Shown here one piece after another: positions 16,747-25,265 of a stretch of DNA of 58,855 bases. The position numbers were made by a program, and so were the translations under genes. Every line of letters begins with the position of its first letter. Positions within the stretch are counted from its first letter, which is position 1. The DNA is from [Streptosporangium] indianense (GTDB lineage Bacteria > Actinomycetota > Actinomycetes > Streptomycetales > Streptomycetaceae): the NCBI RefSeq assembly GCF_021474405.1, contig NZ_JAKEIO010000037.1, forward strand, positions 1-58,855, in the 5' to 3' direction. Below the pieces are notes generated by a model. The model made no database searches. It saw nothing but the letters and a program-made list of their open reading frames with translations, and was not told where the DNA came from.

Positions 16747-17544
16747 ATGGGTGAACGGCCGAACGACGGCGGGCTTTCCAGCCGTGGTTCCCGTCATGCC
16801 CTCCTCGACTCCGACGTGGAGGCGCTGATCGTCGCCTCCCTCGTCCGGGACGGTGTCGATGCCGGGGCCGAGCAGCGGGCCGTCGCCGCCTTCCGGGCCG
16901 CCCGGGACGCCGGGGCCGCGCGCACGCGCACCCGCGGCCGGGACGACTGGCGGGCCCGCGAGCGGCGGTACCCGGGGCGGTCCCTGCGGACGACGCTCTC
17001 CGTGCTGCTCGCCAGCCTCACGCTCGGCGGCGTCGCCATGGCGGCGATCGGCGTGGCGGGATCGCCGGAGGAGGGCACCGAGGACACGCCCGAGCACCGG
17101 CCCGCCCCGAGCAGCGCCCCACGCGACCCGGCGGGACAGCCTGCCCCCGGCAGCCACAGCCCCGACCCCGGCCCGGGCACCCGCTCGGCCCCGGCGCACC
17201 CGGAACGCCCGGCTCCCGCCCAGGACACCGAAGCCCACTGCCGCGCCTATGAAGGAGCCCGGCAGCACGGCAAGGCGATGGAGGCGACGGCCTGGCAGCG
17301 TCTGGTGGCCGCCGCGGGCGGTGAGAGCAACGTCACGGCGTACTGCGCGGAGCGGCTGGACGACTCGAAGGACAACGGCCGTGACTCCGGGAACGGCGAT
17401 CCCGCGCAGCACGACGGCACGCCCACCACGGACCCGGGCGGGGGCAAGGAGTCGGGCGACGACTCGGGCAGGAGCGCGGAGACCGGCGCGGGGAAGAACC
17501 GCGGCGAGGACAAGCGCTCCCAGTCCAACGATCGTCAGCCGTAA
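16747..17544 (+). CDS. Membrane protein, probable partner/anti-sigma of first sigma factor
   Basis: 265 residues. A cytoplasmic N-terminus of about 80 residues has a helical AEQRAVAAFRAARDAGAARTR segment. One membrane helix (LSVLLASLTLGGVAMAAIGVAG) is near 83-105. A long Pro/Gly/Asp/Ser-rich external part carries a conserved-looking AHCRAYEGARQHGKAMEATAW block. No zinc-binding HxxxCxxC motif, so it is not a ZAS-type anti-sigma. Role inferred from position and from the same layout in the second pair. Confidence 0.75.
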   Translation: MGERPNDGGLSSRGSRHALLDSDVEALIVASLVRDGVDAGAEQRAVAAFRAARDAGAARTRTRGRDDWRARERRYPGRSLRTTLSVLLASLTLGGVAMAAIGVAGSPEEGTEDTPEHRPAPSSAPRDPAGQPAPGSHSPDPGPGTRSAPAHPERPAPAQDTEAHCRAYEGARQHGKAMEATAWQRLVAAAGGESNVTAYCAERLDDSKDNGRDSGNGDPAQHDGTPTTDPGGGKESGDDSGRSAETGAGKNRGEDKRSQSNDRQP

Positions 17545-17926
17545 GGGATTTCGCGAGCGCCGACCGTCACCGCCGGGCCACTGTGCGCACCCTCCGGTCC
17601 CCGCCTTGGCAACGGCCGAGGCCGCCACCCCCCACAGGAGAGGCCCCGGCCGTCGCGCGGCACGGGCCGCGCGGCGGCCCGTACTCCCTACAGCGCCCCG
17701 TGTGCGTTTTCTGTCACACCCCACCGCGTCACGGCTTAGTTGCATCCTGGACGGACATGGACGGGGAGTGGTTTCAGGTCGTAACGTGCCATTCGCGCCA
17801 AGGCGAAGGCGGTACGACCACCGCAACCACCTGCGGTCTTGATACCGCAACCACCAATTGGGCAACCACGACAGCGACAACCCGGTCCGCGAGAGCGGCG
17901 CCGGTTCAGGCGCAGAAGGGCGCGCG
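17545..17926. other. Gene-free stretch between the two sigma/membrane pairs
   Basis: 382 bp. It has a terminator-like hairpin (17612-17653) and, near the second sigma gene, three copies of GCAACCAC (17823, 17847, 17862; the first two extend to ACCGCAACCAC). These may be regulator binding sites. No convincing promoter hexamers. Confidence 0.5.
17612..17653 (+). terminator. Probable terminator after first sigma/membrane pair
   Basis: ACGGCCGAGGCC / GGCCCCGGCCGT: 12-bp stem with one mismatch and an 18-nt loop, 67 bp after the stop codon. Confidence 0.6.
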
Positions 17927-18601
17927 GTGCTGGGGGACGACGCGGAGCTGACCGCCGCGGTGCGTGCGGCACAGGACGGGGACGAGGACGCGTTCCGGAC
18001 CGTGTACCGCACCGTGCACCCGCGGCTGCTCGGGTACGTACGGACGCTGGTCGGCGATCCCGACGCCGAGGACGTGACGTCCGAGGCGTGGCTCCAGATA
18101 GCCCGCGACATGGAGCGGTTCACCGGCGACGCGGACCGGTTCCGCGGCTGGGCCGCCCGGATCGCCCGCAACCGTGCGCTGGATCACATACGCATGCGCG
18201 GGCGCCGGCCCGCGATCGGCGGTGACGAGACCGAGCTGACCGGCCGGGCCGCCGAGTCGGACACCGCGGGCGAGGCCATCGAGGCGCTGGCCACCGACGG
18301 CGCGTTCTCCCTGATATCCCGGCTGCCGCAGGACCAGGCCGAAGCGGTCGTGCTGCGCGTGGTGGTGGGGCTCGACGCGAAGACCGCCGCCGAGACGCTC
18401 GGCAAGCGCCCCGGTGCGGTCCGTACGGCGGCGCACCGGGGTCTGAAGCGACTCGCCGAACTGCTCGGCGACGACCCGCAGGCCGATCCGGAATCCGCCG
18501 GGGTGCTCGACGCCCTGCCGCCCCAGAGAGAACCGCGCGGTGGCGCGGTGACGTCCGCACGTGTGACGCACAGCGTCGCGCGGACGCAGAAGGATGTGTG
18601 A
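17927..18601 (+). CDS. ECF-type RNA polymerase sigma factor, second of a tandem pair
   Basis: 224 residues from the GTG at 17927, which has AGAAGGG seven bases upstream. A TTG at 17858 would add 23 residues but lacks a ribosome binding site and falls in the repeat region. Region 2 (AAVRAAQDGDEDAF to AWLQIARDMERFTGDADRFRGW) and region 4 (LPQDQAEAVVLRVVVGL to LGKRPGAVRTAAHRGL) match the sigma factor at 15976 almost motif for motif. The stop overlaps the next start (TGATG), so the downstream membrane protein is translationally coupled. Confidence 0.9.
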   Translation: MLGDDAELTAAVRAAQDGDEDAFRTVYRTVHPRLLGYVRTLVGDPDAEDVTSEAWLQIARDMERFTGDADRFRGWAARIARNRALDHIRMRGRRPAIGGDETELTGRAAESDTAGEAIEALATDGAFSLISRLPQDQAEAVVLRVVVGLDAKTAAETLGKRPGAVRTAAHRGLKRLAELLGDDPQADPESAGVLDALPPQREPRGGAVTSARVTHSVARTQKDV

Positions 18602-19650
18602 TGGCCGACGAGCAGTACAGGTGGCTGGACCGCGAAACGGCGGAGCGTTTGCTGAGCGGAGAGCCACTCGGAGCTGTCGAAGGCGCCGGCCGGGACCAAG
18701 CCGAACACCTTGCCAGGACCCTGGGCGCGCTGTCCGCCACACCCTCGCTGACCAGCGATGAACTCCCCGGCGAGGCGGCCGCGGTGGCCGCTTTCCGCAA
18801 GGCACGGGCAGAGCGCGCCGACGCGGCCGCGGCCCGTGCGGACGCCGCCGGACGGGACGCGGCCGAGGTCGCCGACGCCGGGCTGGTCCGTATCGGCACT
18901 CCCGGCGACCGCGGCACCGTCACGGTCCGGCCGCCGCGCTGGGCCCGTCCCGTACGTCTCGCCCTGGCCGCGGCGCTGGCCGTCGGCATGGTCGGCGGGG
19001 TCGCCCTCGCGGCCGGAACCGGAGCGCTGAAGGCACCCTTCGGCGAGGACGAGCCCCACCCGGGCGCCTCCGTCTCGGCCTCCGTGACGCATCCGGAACG
19101 CCCGCTGGTGTCGCCGTCGCCGAGCGACGCCGCCCAGGGCGGCTCCACCCCGGACGACGCTCCCGGCCGGGACCGGGACGAGCGGCGCGACGACGCCGTC
19201 GCGCAGCCGGACGGCCCGAAGGCGCGCCCCGGCGACCGTGACGAGATCGTCTCCGCCTGCCGGGACCTGCGCGACGGGCGGCGGCCGGATCCCGACCGCA
19301 GACGCGCCCTGCTGGACGCGGCGGGCGGCCTGCGGGTGTGGAAGTACTGCAAGGGCGTCCTGTCCTCCGGCGACCAGGGGCGTCACCAGGGAAAGGGCGC
19401 GGACCGGGACCACCGGCAGGACCGCGACCGGGACCGGAAGCAGGACCGGAAGCAGGACCGCGGCCGTGAGGCACAGCAGGAAAAGGGCGAGCGGAAGGCC
19501 GAGCGGAAGGCCGAGAAGCGGGCCGCGCAGCGGGACGGGGACCAGGACGGGCACGGGGACGGCGCGGACCGTGGCCGGTTCCGGACCTCGCTCGCACCGC
19601 TGCGACCTGCGGTTTCGCACTCCGTGAAAATCGTCGGGCCGAGGGTGTGA
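18601..19650 (+). CDS. Membrane protein, probable partner/anti-sigma of second sigma factor
   Basis: 349 residues; ATG at 18601 with AGAAGGA upstream. The N-terminus (YRWLDRETAERLLSGEP) and AAVAAFRKARAERADAA recall the helical part of the partner in the first pair. One membrane helix lies in LALAAALAVGMVGGVALAAG (about 118-137). The outer region has a conserved-looking ACRDLRDGRRPDPDRRRALLDAAGG block and then about 65 residues of almost pure Arg/Lys/Asp/Glu/Gln. Coupled to the sigma gene; probably controls it. Not a zinc anti-sigma. Confidence 0.78.
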   Translation: MADEQYRWLDRETAERLLSGEPLGAVEGAGRDQAEHLARTLGALSATPSLTSDELPGEAAAVAAFRKARAERADAAAARADAAGRDAAEVADAGLVRIGTPGDRGTVTVRPPRWARPVRLALAAALAVGMVGGVALAAGTGALKAPFGEDEPHPGASVSASVTHPERPLVSPSPSDAAQGGSTPDDAPGRDRDERRDDAVAQPDGPKARPGDRDEIVSACRDLRDGRRPDPDRRRALLDAAGGLRVWKYCKGVLSSGDQGRHQGKGADRDHRQDRDRDRKQDRKQDRGREAQQEKGERKAERKAEKRAAQRDGDQDGHGDGADRGRFRTSLAPLRPAVSHSVKIVGPRV

Positions 19651-19749
19651 CGTTTTCGGCCGCCCCGGCGCAGTAATGAGTGAGCCGACTGGTCATCGGC
19701 CGTCGCACAGAGCCGGGGTTCCCCCCGTACCTACGGCTCGTGCACCTGA

Positions 19750-19786
19750 GCGCGGGCGGGACACGTTCCCCCGGTCCCGCCCGCGC
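19750..19786. terminator. Bidirectional terminator
   Basis: Perfect 12-bp stem GCGCGGGCGGGA / TCCCGCCCGCGC with a 13-nt loop, between the convergent membrane-protein and L,D-transpeptidase genes. Confidence 0.85.
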
Positions 19787-19807
19787 CCCAACTTCCTCCC
19801 CGCTCCG

Positions 19808-20671
19808 TCACCAGGACACGACGACCTTGTCGCCGTTGCGGACCTGCGCGAACAGCTCCGCGATCGCCGCCTCGTCCCGGACGTTGACGCAGCCGTGCGA
19901 GCCGCCCGCGTAGCCCCGGGCGGCGAAGTCCGCCGAGTAGTGCACGGCCTGGCCGCCGCTGAAGAACATCGCGTAGGGCATGGGCGAGTCGTAGAGCGTC
20001 GAGACGTGGTCGCGTGACTTCCAGTAGACGGAGAAGACGCCCTCCCGGGTCGGCGTGCCCTGCGAGCCGAAGCGGACCGCCATCGTCGACACCGTCCGCC
20101 CGTCGATCATCCAGCGCAGTGTCCTGCTGGTCTTGTCGATGCACAGCACCCGGCCGCTGCGGCAGCGCGCGTCCGGCGGATCGGCCGGCTGCCCGCCCAT
20201 CAGATACAGGTCCCAGCGGCCCGGCTCGCGTGTCATGCCCAGCAGCCGCTGCCAGGTGACGGTGTCGGTCTGCCCGGTGCGCGGCAGCCCGCGCTTGCCC
20301 TGGAAGCCGCCGACCGCCCGCTGCGTCGGTTCGTCGTACGTCCCGGTCGGTCCCTCGAAGAGCCAGGCGACCTGGCGCAGCCGGGCCTGGAGCTCCCGGA
20401 CGTCCCGGCCGGTGTCGCCGCGCGACCACAGCACACGGGACGGGGTGGGGGCGGAACGCGGCTTGCTGTCGCCGGACGGCGGCGCGGAGCGCGGCCCGTC
20501 GCCGCCACCGGCGGGTGTGCGGCCCGGGGACGGGGTGTCGTCGGGCAGCTCGATGTGCACCGGCAAGCGGCGCTTGCCCTCGCCGTCGGGGGTCTGCACC
20601 GTGCAGCCGGCCAGCGCGGCCAGCACGGCGAGTCCCGCCACGAACGCTCTCCCCATGCCCGTAGTACGCAC
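19808..20671 (-). CDS. L,D-transpeptidase lipoprotein with peptidoglycan-binding domain
   Basis: 287 residues from the GTG at 20671 (ATG at 20656 is also possible). A lipoprotein signal ends in the lipobox ALAGC. A Pro/Ser/Gly linker leads to a PG_binding_1 domain (SRGDTGRDVRELQARLRQ to AVGGFQGKRGLPRTGQ) and then a YkuD catalytic domain with HYSADFAARGYAGGSHGCVNVR; the nucleophile is the Cys near 261. Predicted to form 3-3 peptide cross-links, which are abundant in Streptomyces cell wall. Monocistronic. Confidence 0.92.
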   Translation of the reverse strand: MRTTGMGRAFVAGLAVLAALAGCTVQTPDGEGKRRLPVHIELPDDTPSPGRTPAGGGDGPRSAPPSGDSKPRSAPTPSRVLWSRGDTGRDVRELQARLRQVAWLFEGPTGTYDEPTQRAVGGFQGKRGLPRTGQTDTVTWQRLLGMTREPGRWDLYLMGGQPADPPDARCRSGRVLCIDKTSRTLRWMIDGRTVSTMAVRFGSQGTPTREGVFSVYWKSRDHVSTLYDSPMPYAMFFSGGQAVHYSADFAARGYAGGSHGCVNVRDEAAIAELFAQVRNGDKVVVSW

Positions 20672-20795
20672 ACGGCCCCCCGCTCGTCTCACCGGCACCC
20701 CGGATGTCACCTGAGATGTTCCCCGGGCGTGACCCGCGCCGAACCAGGGGGCATGGTGGTGAGCGAGGTCACTGCTCTGCGGGAGGCAACCCACC

Positions 20796-22376
20796 ATGGC
20801 GCGTGAGTCGGAGTCCGGACTGCCCATCGAGCCGCTCTACGGGCCGCAGGACCTTCAGGGCTGGGATCCGGCGGAGAAGCTGGGGGAGCCGGGGGCGTAC
20901 CCGTACACCCGGGGCGTGTACCCGTCGATGTACACGGGCCGCCCCTGGACCATGCGCCAGTACGCCGGTTTCGGCACGGCCGCGGAGTCCAACGCCCGCT
21001 ACCGGCAGCTGATCGCCCACGGCACGACCGGGCTGTCGGTCGCCTTCGACCTGCCCACCCAGATGGGCCACGACTCCGACGCGCCGATCGCCCACGGCGA
21101 GGTCGGCAAGGTCGGGGTGGCCGTCGACTCGATCGAGGACATGCGGGTGCTGTTCGGCGGGATCCCGCTGGACCAGGTCTCGACGTCGATGACGATCAAC
21201 GCCCCGGCGGCCCTGCTGCTGCTCCTGTACCAGCTGGTGGCCGAGGAGCAGGGCATCCCGGCGGACCGGCTGACGGGCACGATCCAGAACGACGTGCTGA
21301 AGGAGTACATCGCCCGGGGCACCTACATCTTCCCGCCCAAGCCGTCCCTGCGGCTGACCGCGGACATCTTCCAGTACTGCCGGGCCGAGATCCCGAGGTG
21401 GAACACCATCTCGATCTCCGGTTACCACATGGCCGAGGCGGGTGCCTCGCCCGTGCAGGAGATCGCCTTCACCCTGGCCGACGGCATCGAGTACGTGCGC
21501 ACCGCGGTCGCGGCCGGCATGGACGTCGACGACTTCGCCCCCCGCCTGTCGTTCTTCTTCGTGGCCCGCACCACGCTCCTGGAGGAGGTCGCCAAGTTCC
21601 GTGCCGCGCGCCGGATCTGGGCCCGGGTCATGCGCGAGGAGTTCGGCGCGCGCGACCCCAAGTCGCTGATGCTGCGCTTCCACACCCAGACGGCCGGGGT
21701 GCAGCTGACGGCCCAGCAGCCCGAGGTCAACCTGGTCCGGGTCGCCGTGCAGGGGCTGGCCGCGGTGCTGGGCGGGACGCAGTCGCTGCACACCAACTCC
21801 TTCGACGAGGCCATCGCCCTGCCCACCGACAAGTCCGCCCGCCTCGCCCTGCGCACCCAGCAGGTCCTCGCCCACGAAACGGACGTGACCGCCACCGTCG
21901 ACCCCTTCGCCGGGTCCTACGTCGTCGAGAGGATGACCGACGACGTCGAAGCCGCCGCCATGGAGCTGATGGCCAGGGTCGAGGAGCTGGGCGGTGCCGT
22001 CGACGCCATCGAACGCGGCTTCCAGAAGAACGAGATCGAGCGCAACGCCTACCGCATCGCCCAGGAGACCGACTCCGGCGAGCGGGTCGTGGTCGGCGTC
22101 AACCGCTTCCGGCTCGACGAGGAGGAACCCTACGAGCCGCTGCGCGTCGACCCGGCCATCGAGGCGCGGCAGGCCCGGCGGCTGGCGGAGCTGCGGGCGG
22201 GGCGGGACCGGCCGGCCGTCGACGCGGCCCTGGCCGCGCTGAAGAAGGCCGCCGGGGGCGACGACAACGTCCTCTACCCGATGAAGGACGCCCTCAGGGC
22301 GAGGGCCACCGTCGGCGAGGTGTGCGACGCCCTGCGCGAGGTGTGGGGCGCGTACGTCCCGACCGACGCCTTCTGA
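20796..22376 (+). CDS. Methylmalonyl-CoA mutase family large (catalytic) subunit without B12 domain
   Basis: 526 residues, good ribosome binding site GGGAGG. TIM-barrel mutase domain: [65 protein letters not shown]. Tyr56 and Arg174 line up with the two substrate-selecting residues of methylmalonyl-CoA mutase; isobutyryl-CoA mutase has other residues there. His211 matches the catalytic His. No cobalamin-binding DxHxxG domain, so a separate small subunit encoded elsewhere is needed. The acyl-CoA substrate is not settled by sequence alone. Confidence 0.88.
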   Translation: MARESESGLPIEPLYGPQDLQGWDPAEKLGEPGAYPYTRGVYPSMYTGRPWTMRQYAGFGTAAESNARYRQLIAHGTTGLSVAFDLPTQMGHDSDAPIAHGEVGKVGVAVDSIEDMRVLFGGIPLDQVSTSMTINAPAALLLLLYQLVAEEQGIPADRLTGTIQNDVLKEYIARGTYIFPPKPSLRLTADIFQYCRAEIPRWNTISISGYHMAEAGASPVQEIAFTLADGIEYVRTAVAAGMDVDDFAPRLSFFFVARTTLLEEVAKFRAARRIWARVMREEFGARDPKSLMLRFHTQTAGVQLTAQQPEVNLVRVAVQGLAAVLGGTQSLHTNSFDEAIALPTDKSARLALRTQQVLAHETDVTATVDPFAGSYVVERMTDDVEAAAMELMARVEELGGAVDAIERGFQKNEIERNAYRIAQETDSGERVVVGVNRFRLDEEEPYEPLRVDPAIEARQARRLAELRAGRDRPAVDAALAALKKAAGGDDNVLYPMKDALRARATVGEVCDALREVWGAYVPTDAF

Positions 22377-22418
22377 CCGAGGCCCCGGGCGGGGAGGCCG
22401 GACCCGCGTGCGAGACTC

Positions 22419-23072
22419 ATGCGCATGTTCGGTGTCGTCGATCTGCCCACCTACCTGGTGGGCCTCGTCCTGATCGTCCTGCTGCCCGGTCCCAACTCGC
22501 TGTACGTGCTGTCCGTGGCCGCCCGCCGTGGTGTGCGCGCCGGGTACACCGCCTCGGCCGGGGTCTGGTGCGGGGACGCGGTGCTGATGACGCTGTCCGC
22601 CGCGGGCGTCGCCTCGCTGCTCCAGGCGAACCCCGTGCTGTTCGCGGTCGTCAAGTACGCGGGGGCCGGATACCTGACCTGGCTGGCCGTCGGCATGCTG
22701 CGGGCCGCGTGGGGCATGTGGCGGACGCGCGCGAGCGGGTCCGCCGGTGACGAGGCGCCCGCGCCCGCCGGGGAGCGGCCCTTCCGCCGTGCCTTCGTGG
22801 TCAGCCTGTTCAACCCCAAGGCGATCCTCTTCTTCGTCGCCTTCTTCGTGCAGTTCGTGGACCCGGGGTACGCCTATCCGGCCCTGTCCTTCGTCGTTCT
22901 GGGCTCCCTCGCCCAGCTCGCCAGCGTGCTCTACCTCAGCGCGCTGATCTTCGGCGGCACCCGGCTGGCCGCCGCCTTCCGCCGCCGCAGGCGCCTGTCG
23001 GCGGGGGCGACCTCGGCGGCAGGCGCGCTGTTCCTGGGGTTCGCGGTGAAGCTGTCCCTGGCGAGCTCGTAG
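22419..23072 (+). CDS. LysE/RhtB family amino-acid exporter, LeuE-like
   Basis: 217 residues, six predicted membrane helices. LPTYLVGLVLIVLLPGPNSLYVL and the following AGVWCGDAVLMTLSAAGVASLL match the LeuE branch; FVVSLFNPKAILFFVAFFVQFVDP is the conserved second-half motif. Likely exports leucine or related amino acids. 42 bp after the mutase gene, so possibly co-transcribed. Converges on the monooxygenase gene. Confidence 0.88.
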   Translation: MRMFGVVDLPTYLVGLVLIVLLPGPNSLYVLSVAARRGVRAGYTASAGVWCGDAVLMTLSAAGVASLLQANPVLFAVVKYAGAGYLTWLAVGMLRAAWGMWRTRASGSAGDEAPAPAGERPFRRAFVVSLFNPKAILFFVAFFVQFVDPGYAYPALSFVVLGSLAQLASVLYLSALIFGGTRLAAAFRRRRRLSAGATSAAGALFLGFAVKLSLASS

Positions 23073-23083
23073 GGCGCTCCCAG

Positions 23084-23125
23084 GGGCCTGTCGTTCGGAT
23101 CATGACGCAGACGCGGGGCAGGCCC
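23084..23125. terminator. Possible bidirectional terminator
   Basis: GGGCCTG (23084-23090) and CAGGCCC (23119-23125) form a 7-bp stem with a 28-nt loop between the convergent exporter and monooxygenase genes. Confidence 0.45.
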
Positions 23126-24525
23126 TAGCCCTGGCCGAAGCGGGCCAGGTGGTCGGCGAGTCCGGCCGCCGTGTCCCCGGCCCAGCCGACGTGGCCGTCG
23201 GGGCGGACGAGGAACAGACCGGGCCCGTACGGCCCGGGGGCGGGGCCCCGTACGACCGGGATCCGCGGGCCGAGGTCCGGAGCCTGTGCGTCCCCGAGGG
23301 CCAGCAGGGTCCAGTGCGGGCCGCGGAACGCGTCGAAGAGCCGGACGCCGGCCACGGACCCGTCGGGTGCGCGGTCACCCGCCCGCACCGGGCCGGGGTC
23401 GGTCCGGGTCTCGCGCGTGAGCGGTGACCGCCGGTAGCCGATGCCGAGTTGGCCGGTCGCCTCGCCGCGCCGGGTCTCGCCGCGGTGCACCCGGGTGGAC
23501 AGCCCGAGCATCTCGGCGGCTATGGGCCGGCGCTCCTGTTCGTAGGAGTCGAGCAGGGCCGCGTCCGCGCCGTCGCACAGCACCGCACCCAGCTTCCAGC
23601 CCAGGTTGTAGGCGTCCTGGACGCTGGTGTTCAGGCCCTGGCCGCCGGCGGGGGAGTGGACGTGCGCCGCGTCACCGGCGAGGAAGACCCGCCCCGAGCG
23701 GAAGCGGTCCGCGAGTGCCGCCCGGGGGCGGAAGTCCGAGGCCCACCGCAGCTCCGTCACCGACTCGGGCGCGAGGTGTGACCGTGCGGCGACGACCTTG
23801 CGGACGCCCTCCAGGGAGAGGTCCGGTGCCGTGTCCTCCGGGAACTGGGCCACCAGCTGGAAGTCCTCGGTGCCGGCCAGTGGGCAGATCGCCAGGAAGC
23901 CGTCGCCCGCGCCGGGCGGGAAGACGTGCCAGTTGTCCCGGTCCAGGCCGGTGATCCGGACGTCCGCGACCAGCGTCGGGTGCGGGTCGACGGTCTCGCC
24001 CGCCATGCCGATGCCCAGCAGTCCGCGCACGGTGGAGCGGCCGCCGTCCGCCGCCACGGCGTACCGGGCGGTGACGGCCTCGCCCGAGGCGCACTCCGCG
24101 CGCACCCCCTCCCCGTCCTGCGTCAGCCCGACGACCTCCCGGCCGAAGGCGACTCCTCCGCCGAGTTCCTCCAGTCGCGCCCGCAGGATCTGCTGCGTGC
24201 GCCACTGCGGCACCATCCACGGCTCGGTGTACGGCGCGTCCTCGCTCGGTTCGGTGGCGTCGAACATCCGGTGCTCGCCCGCCGGCCTGCCGTCCTGCCA
24301 GATCCGCCCCACCGGGTAGGGGCCGCCCGCCGCGCGGATCGCGTCGAGCACTCCCAGGTCGTCGAAGACCTCCATCGTGCGCGGCTGGATGCCCTTGCCG
24401 CGTGAGCCGGGGAACAGGGCCCCGGCCCGCTCGACGACCAGCGCCGTCACACCCCGCCGGGCGAGGTCGATGCCGAGCGCCAGGCCCGTCGGGCCCGCGC
24501 CCACCACCAGCACGTCCGTGTCCAT
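23125..24525 (-). CDS. Class A FAD-dependent aromatic monooxygenase
   Basis: 466 residues; the ATG at 24525 has GGGGAGG upstream. DVLVVGAGPTGLALGIDLARRG is the GxGxxG FAD site with VVERAG following; the DG motif is VAADGGRSTVR; the GD motif is GRVFLAGDAAHVHSPAGGQGLN. The C-terminus has the thioredoxin-like extension of PgaE/Rox-type hydroxylases (ending FLVRPDGHVGWAG). Acts on aromatic, often antibiotic, substrates using NAD(P)H and O2. Divergent from a TetR gene with two shared operators, so probably substrate-induced. Substrate unknown. Confidence 0.9.
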   Translation of the reverse strand: MDTDVLVVGAGPTGLALGIDLARRGVTALVVERAGALFPGSRGKGIQPRTMEVFDDLGVLDAIRAAGGPYPVGRIWQDGRPAGEHRMFDATEPSEDAPYTEPWMVPQWRTQQILRARLEELGGGVAFGREVVGLTQDGEGVRAECASGEAVTARYAVAADGGRSTVRGLLGIGMAGETVDPHPTLVADVRITGLDRDNWHVFPPGAGDGFLAICPLAGTEDFQLVAQFPEDTAPDLSLEGVRKVVAARSHLAPESVTELRWASDFRPRAALADRFRSGRVFLAGDAAHVHSPAGGQGLNTSVQDAYNLGWKLGAVLCDGADAALLDSYEQERRPIAAEMLGLSTRVHRGETRRGEATGQLGIGYRRSPLTRETRTDPGPVRAGDRAPDGSVAGVRLFDAFRGPHWTLLALGDAQAPDLGPRIPVVRGPAPGPYGPGLFLVRPDGHVGWAGDTAAGLADHLARFGQG

Positions 24526-24539
24526 CACGCCAGCCTCCC

Positions 24540-24554
24540 CTTAACGCTGTTAAG
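24540..24554. promoter_or_regulatory. TetR operator, copy 1
   Basis: CTTAACGCTGTTAAG: perfect 6-bp inverted arms around a 3-bp centre, immediately upstream of the monooxygenase ribosome binding site. Confidence 0.8.
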
Positions 24555-24576
24555 CAGCTTCGTTTCCGAGGGTCGC

Positions 24577-24591
24577 CTTAACGGTGTTAAG
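24577..24591. promoter_or_regulatory. TetR operator, copy 2
   Basis: CTTAACGGTGTTAAG: same arms as copy 1, spaced 37 bp from it and ending 9 bp before the TetR start codon. It covers the region where the start of a leaderless transcript would lie. Confidence 0.8.
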
Positions 24592-24600
24592 TTGTCAAGC

Positions 24601-25251
24601 GTGAGTACGGACCGACGCGAGCCCCTGGACCGCCGCCGGGTCGCGGACACCGCGCTGCGGCTGCTGAACGAGACCGGCCTGGACGGCCTGACGCTGCGGG
24701 CCATCGCCCGGGAGCTGGACGTGAAGGCGCCCGCCCTCTACTGGCACTTCAAGGACAAACAGGCGCTGCTCGACGAGATGGCGACGGAGATGTACCGCCG
24801 GATGGTCGCCGGGGCCGCCCTCGACCCGGCCGACACCTGGCAGGACCGGCTGCTCAAGGCCAACCGGGGCCTGCGCGCGGCGCTGCTCGGCTACCGGGAC
24901 GGCGCGAAGGTGTTCAGCGGCTCGCGCTTCACCGGCATCGAGCACGCCGGGCAGATGGAGGACAACCTGCGCCTGTTCACGGCCGCCGGGTTCACCCTCG
25001 CCCAGGCGGCCCGCGCGCTCACCACGGCGTACCTGTACACGCTGGGCTTCGTCACCGAGGAGCAGGGCGTGCAGCCGCTGCCGGGCGAGCGCCGCGAGGG
25101 CTACGACATGGACGAACGCGCCCGCCTGATGGCCGACTTTCCCTTGTCGGCCCAGGCGGGCGCGGAGATCTTCGAGGACTACGACCGGCACTTCGAGGAG
25201 GGACTCGCCCTCGTGATCGGGGGGATCGGGGTGCGCTACGGGGTCTCATGA
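24601..25251 (+). CDS. TetR family repressor, probable regulator of the divergent monooxygenase
   Basis: 216 residues from the GTG at 24601 (a TTG three codons earlier is in frame). Helix-turn-helix: RVADTALRLLNETGLDGLTLRAIARELDVKAPALYWHFKDKQALL. The C-terminal domain resembles the TetR_C family of tetracycline-type repressors (TAYLYTLGFVTEEQGVQP). No ribosome binding site fits the GTG, so the message may be leaderless. Two CTTAAC-N3-GTTAAG sites between this gene and the monooxygenase are the likely targets. Confidence 0.9.
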   Translation: MSTDRREPLDRRRVADTALRLLNETGLDGLTLRAIARELDVKAPALYWHFKDKQALLDEMATEMYRRMVAGAALDPADTWQDRLLKANRGLRAALLGYRDGAKVFSGSRFTGIEHAGQMEDNLRLFTAAGFTLAQAARALTTAYLYTLGFVTEEQGVQPLPGERREGYDMDERARLMADFPLSAQAGAEIFEDYDRHFEEGLALVIGGIGVRYGVS

Positions 25252-25265
25252 CGCGGTCCGGCGCG

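Noticed and set aside
15178..18171. A 997-codon minus-strand open frame
   Set aside because: It crosses the tandem repeats, both sigma genes and the first membrane protein on the wrong strand; composition is Arg/Ala/Gly/Pro-biased with no recognisable motif.
20672..20795. Cobalamin riboswitch before the mutase gene
   Set aside because: The leader is short and shows no B12-box-like sequence.
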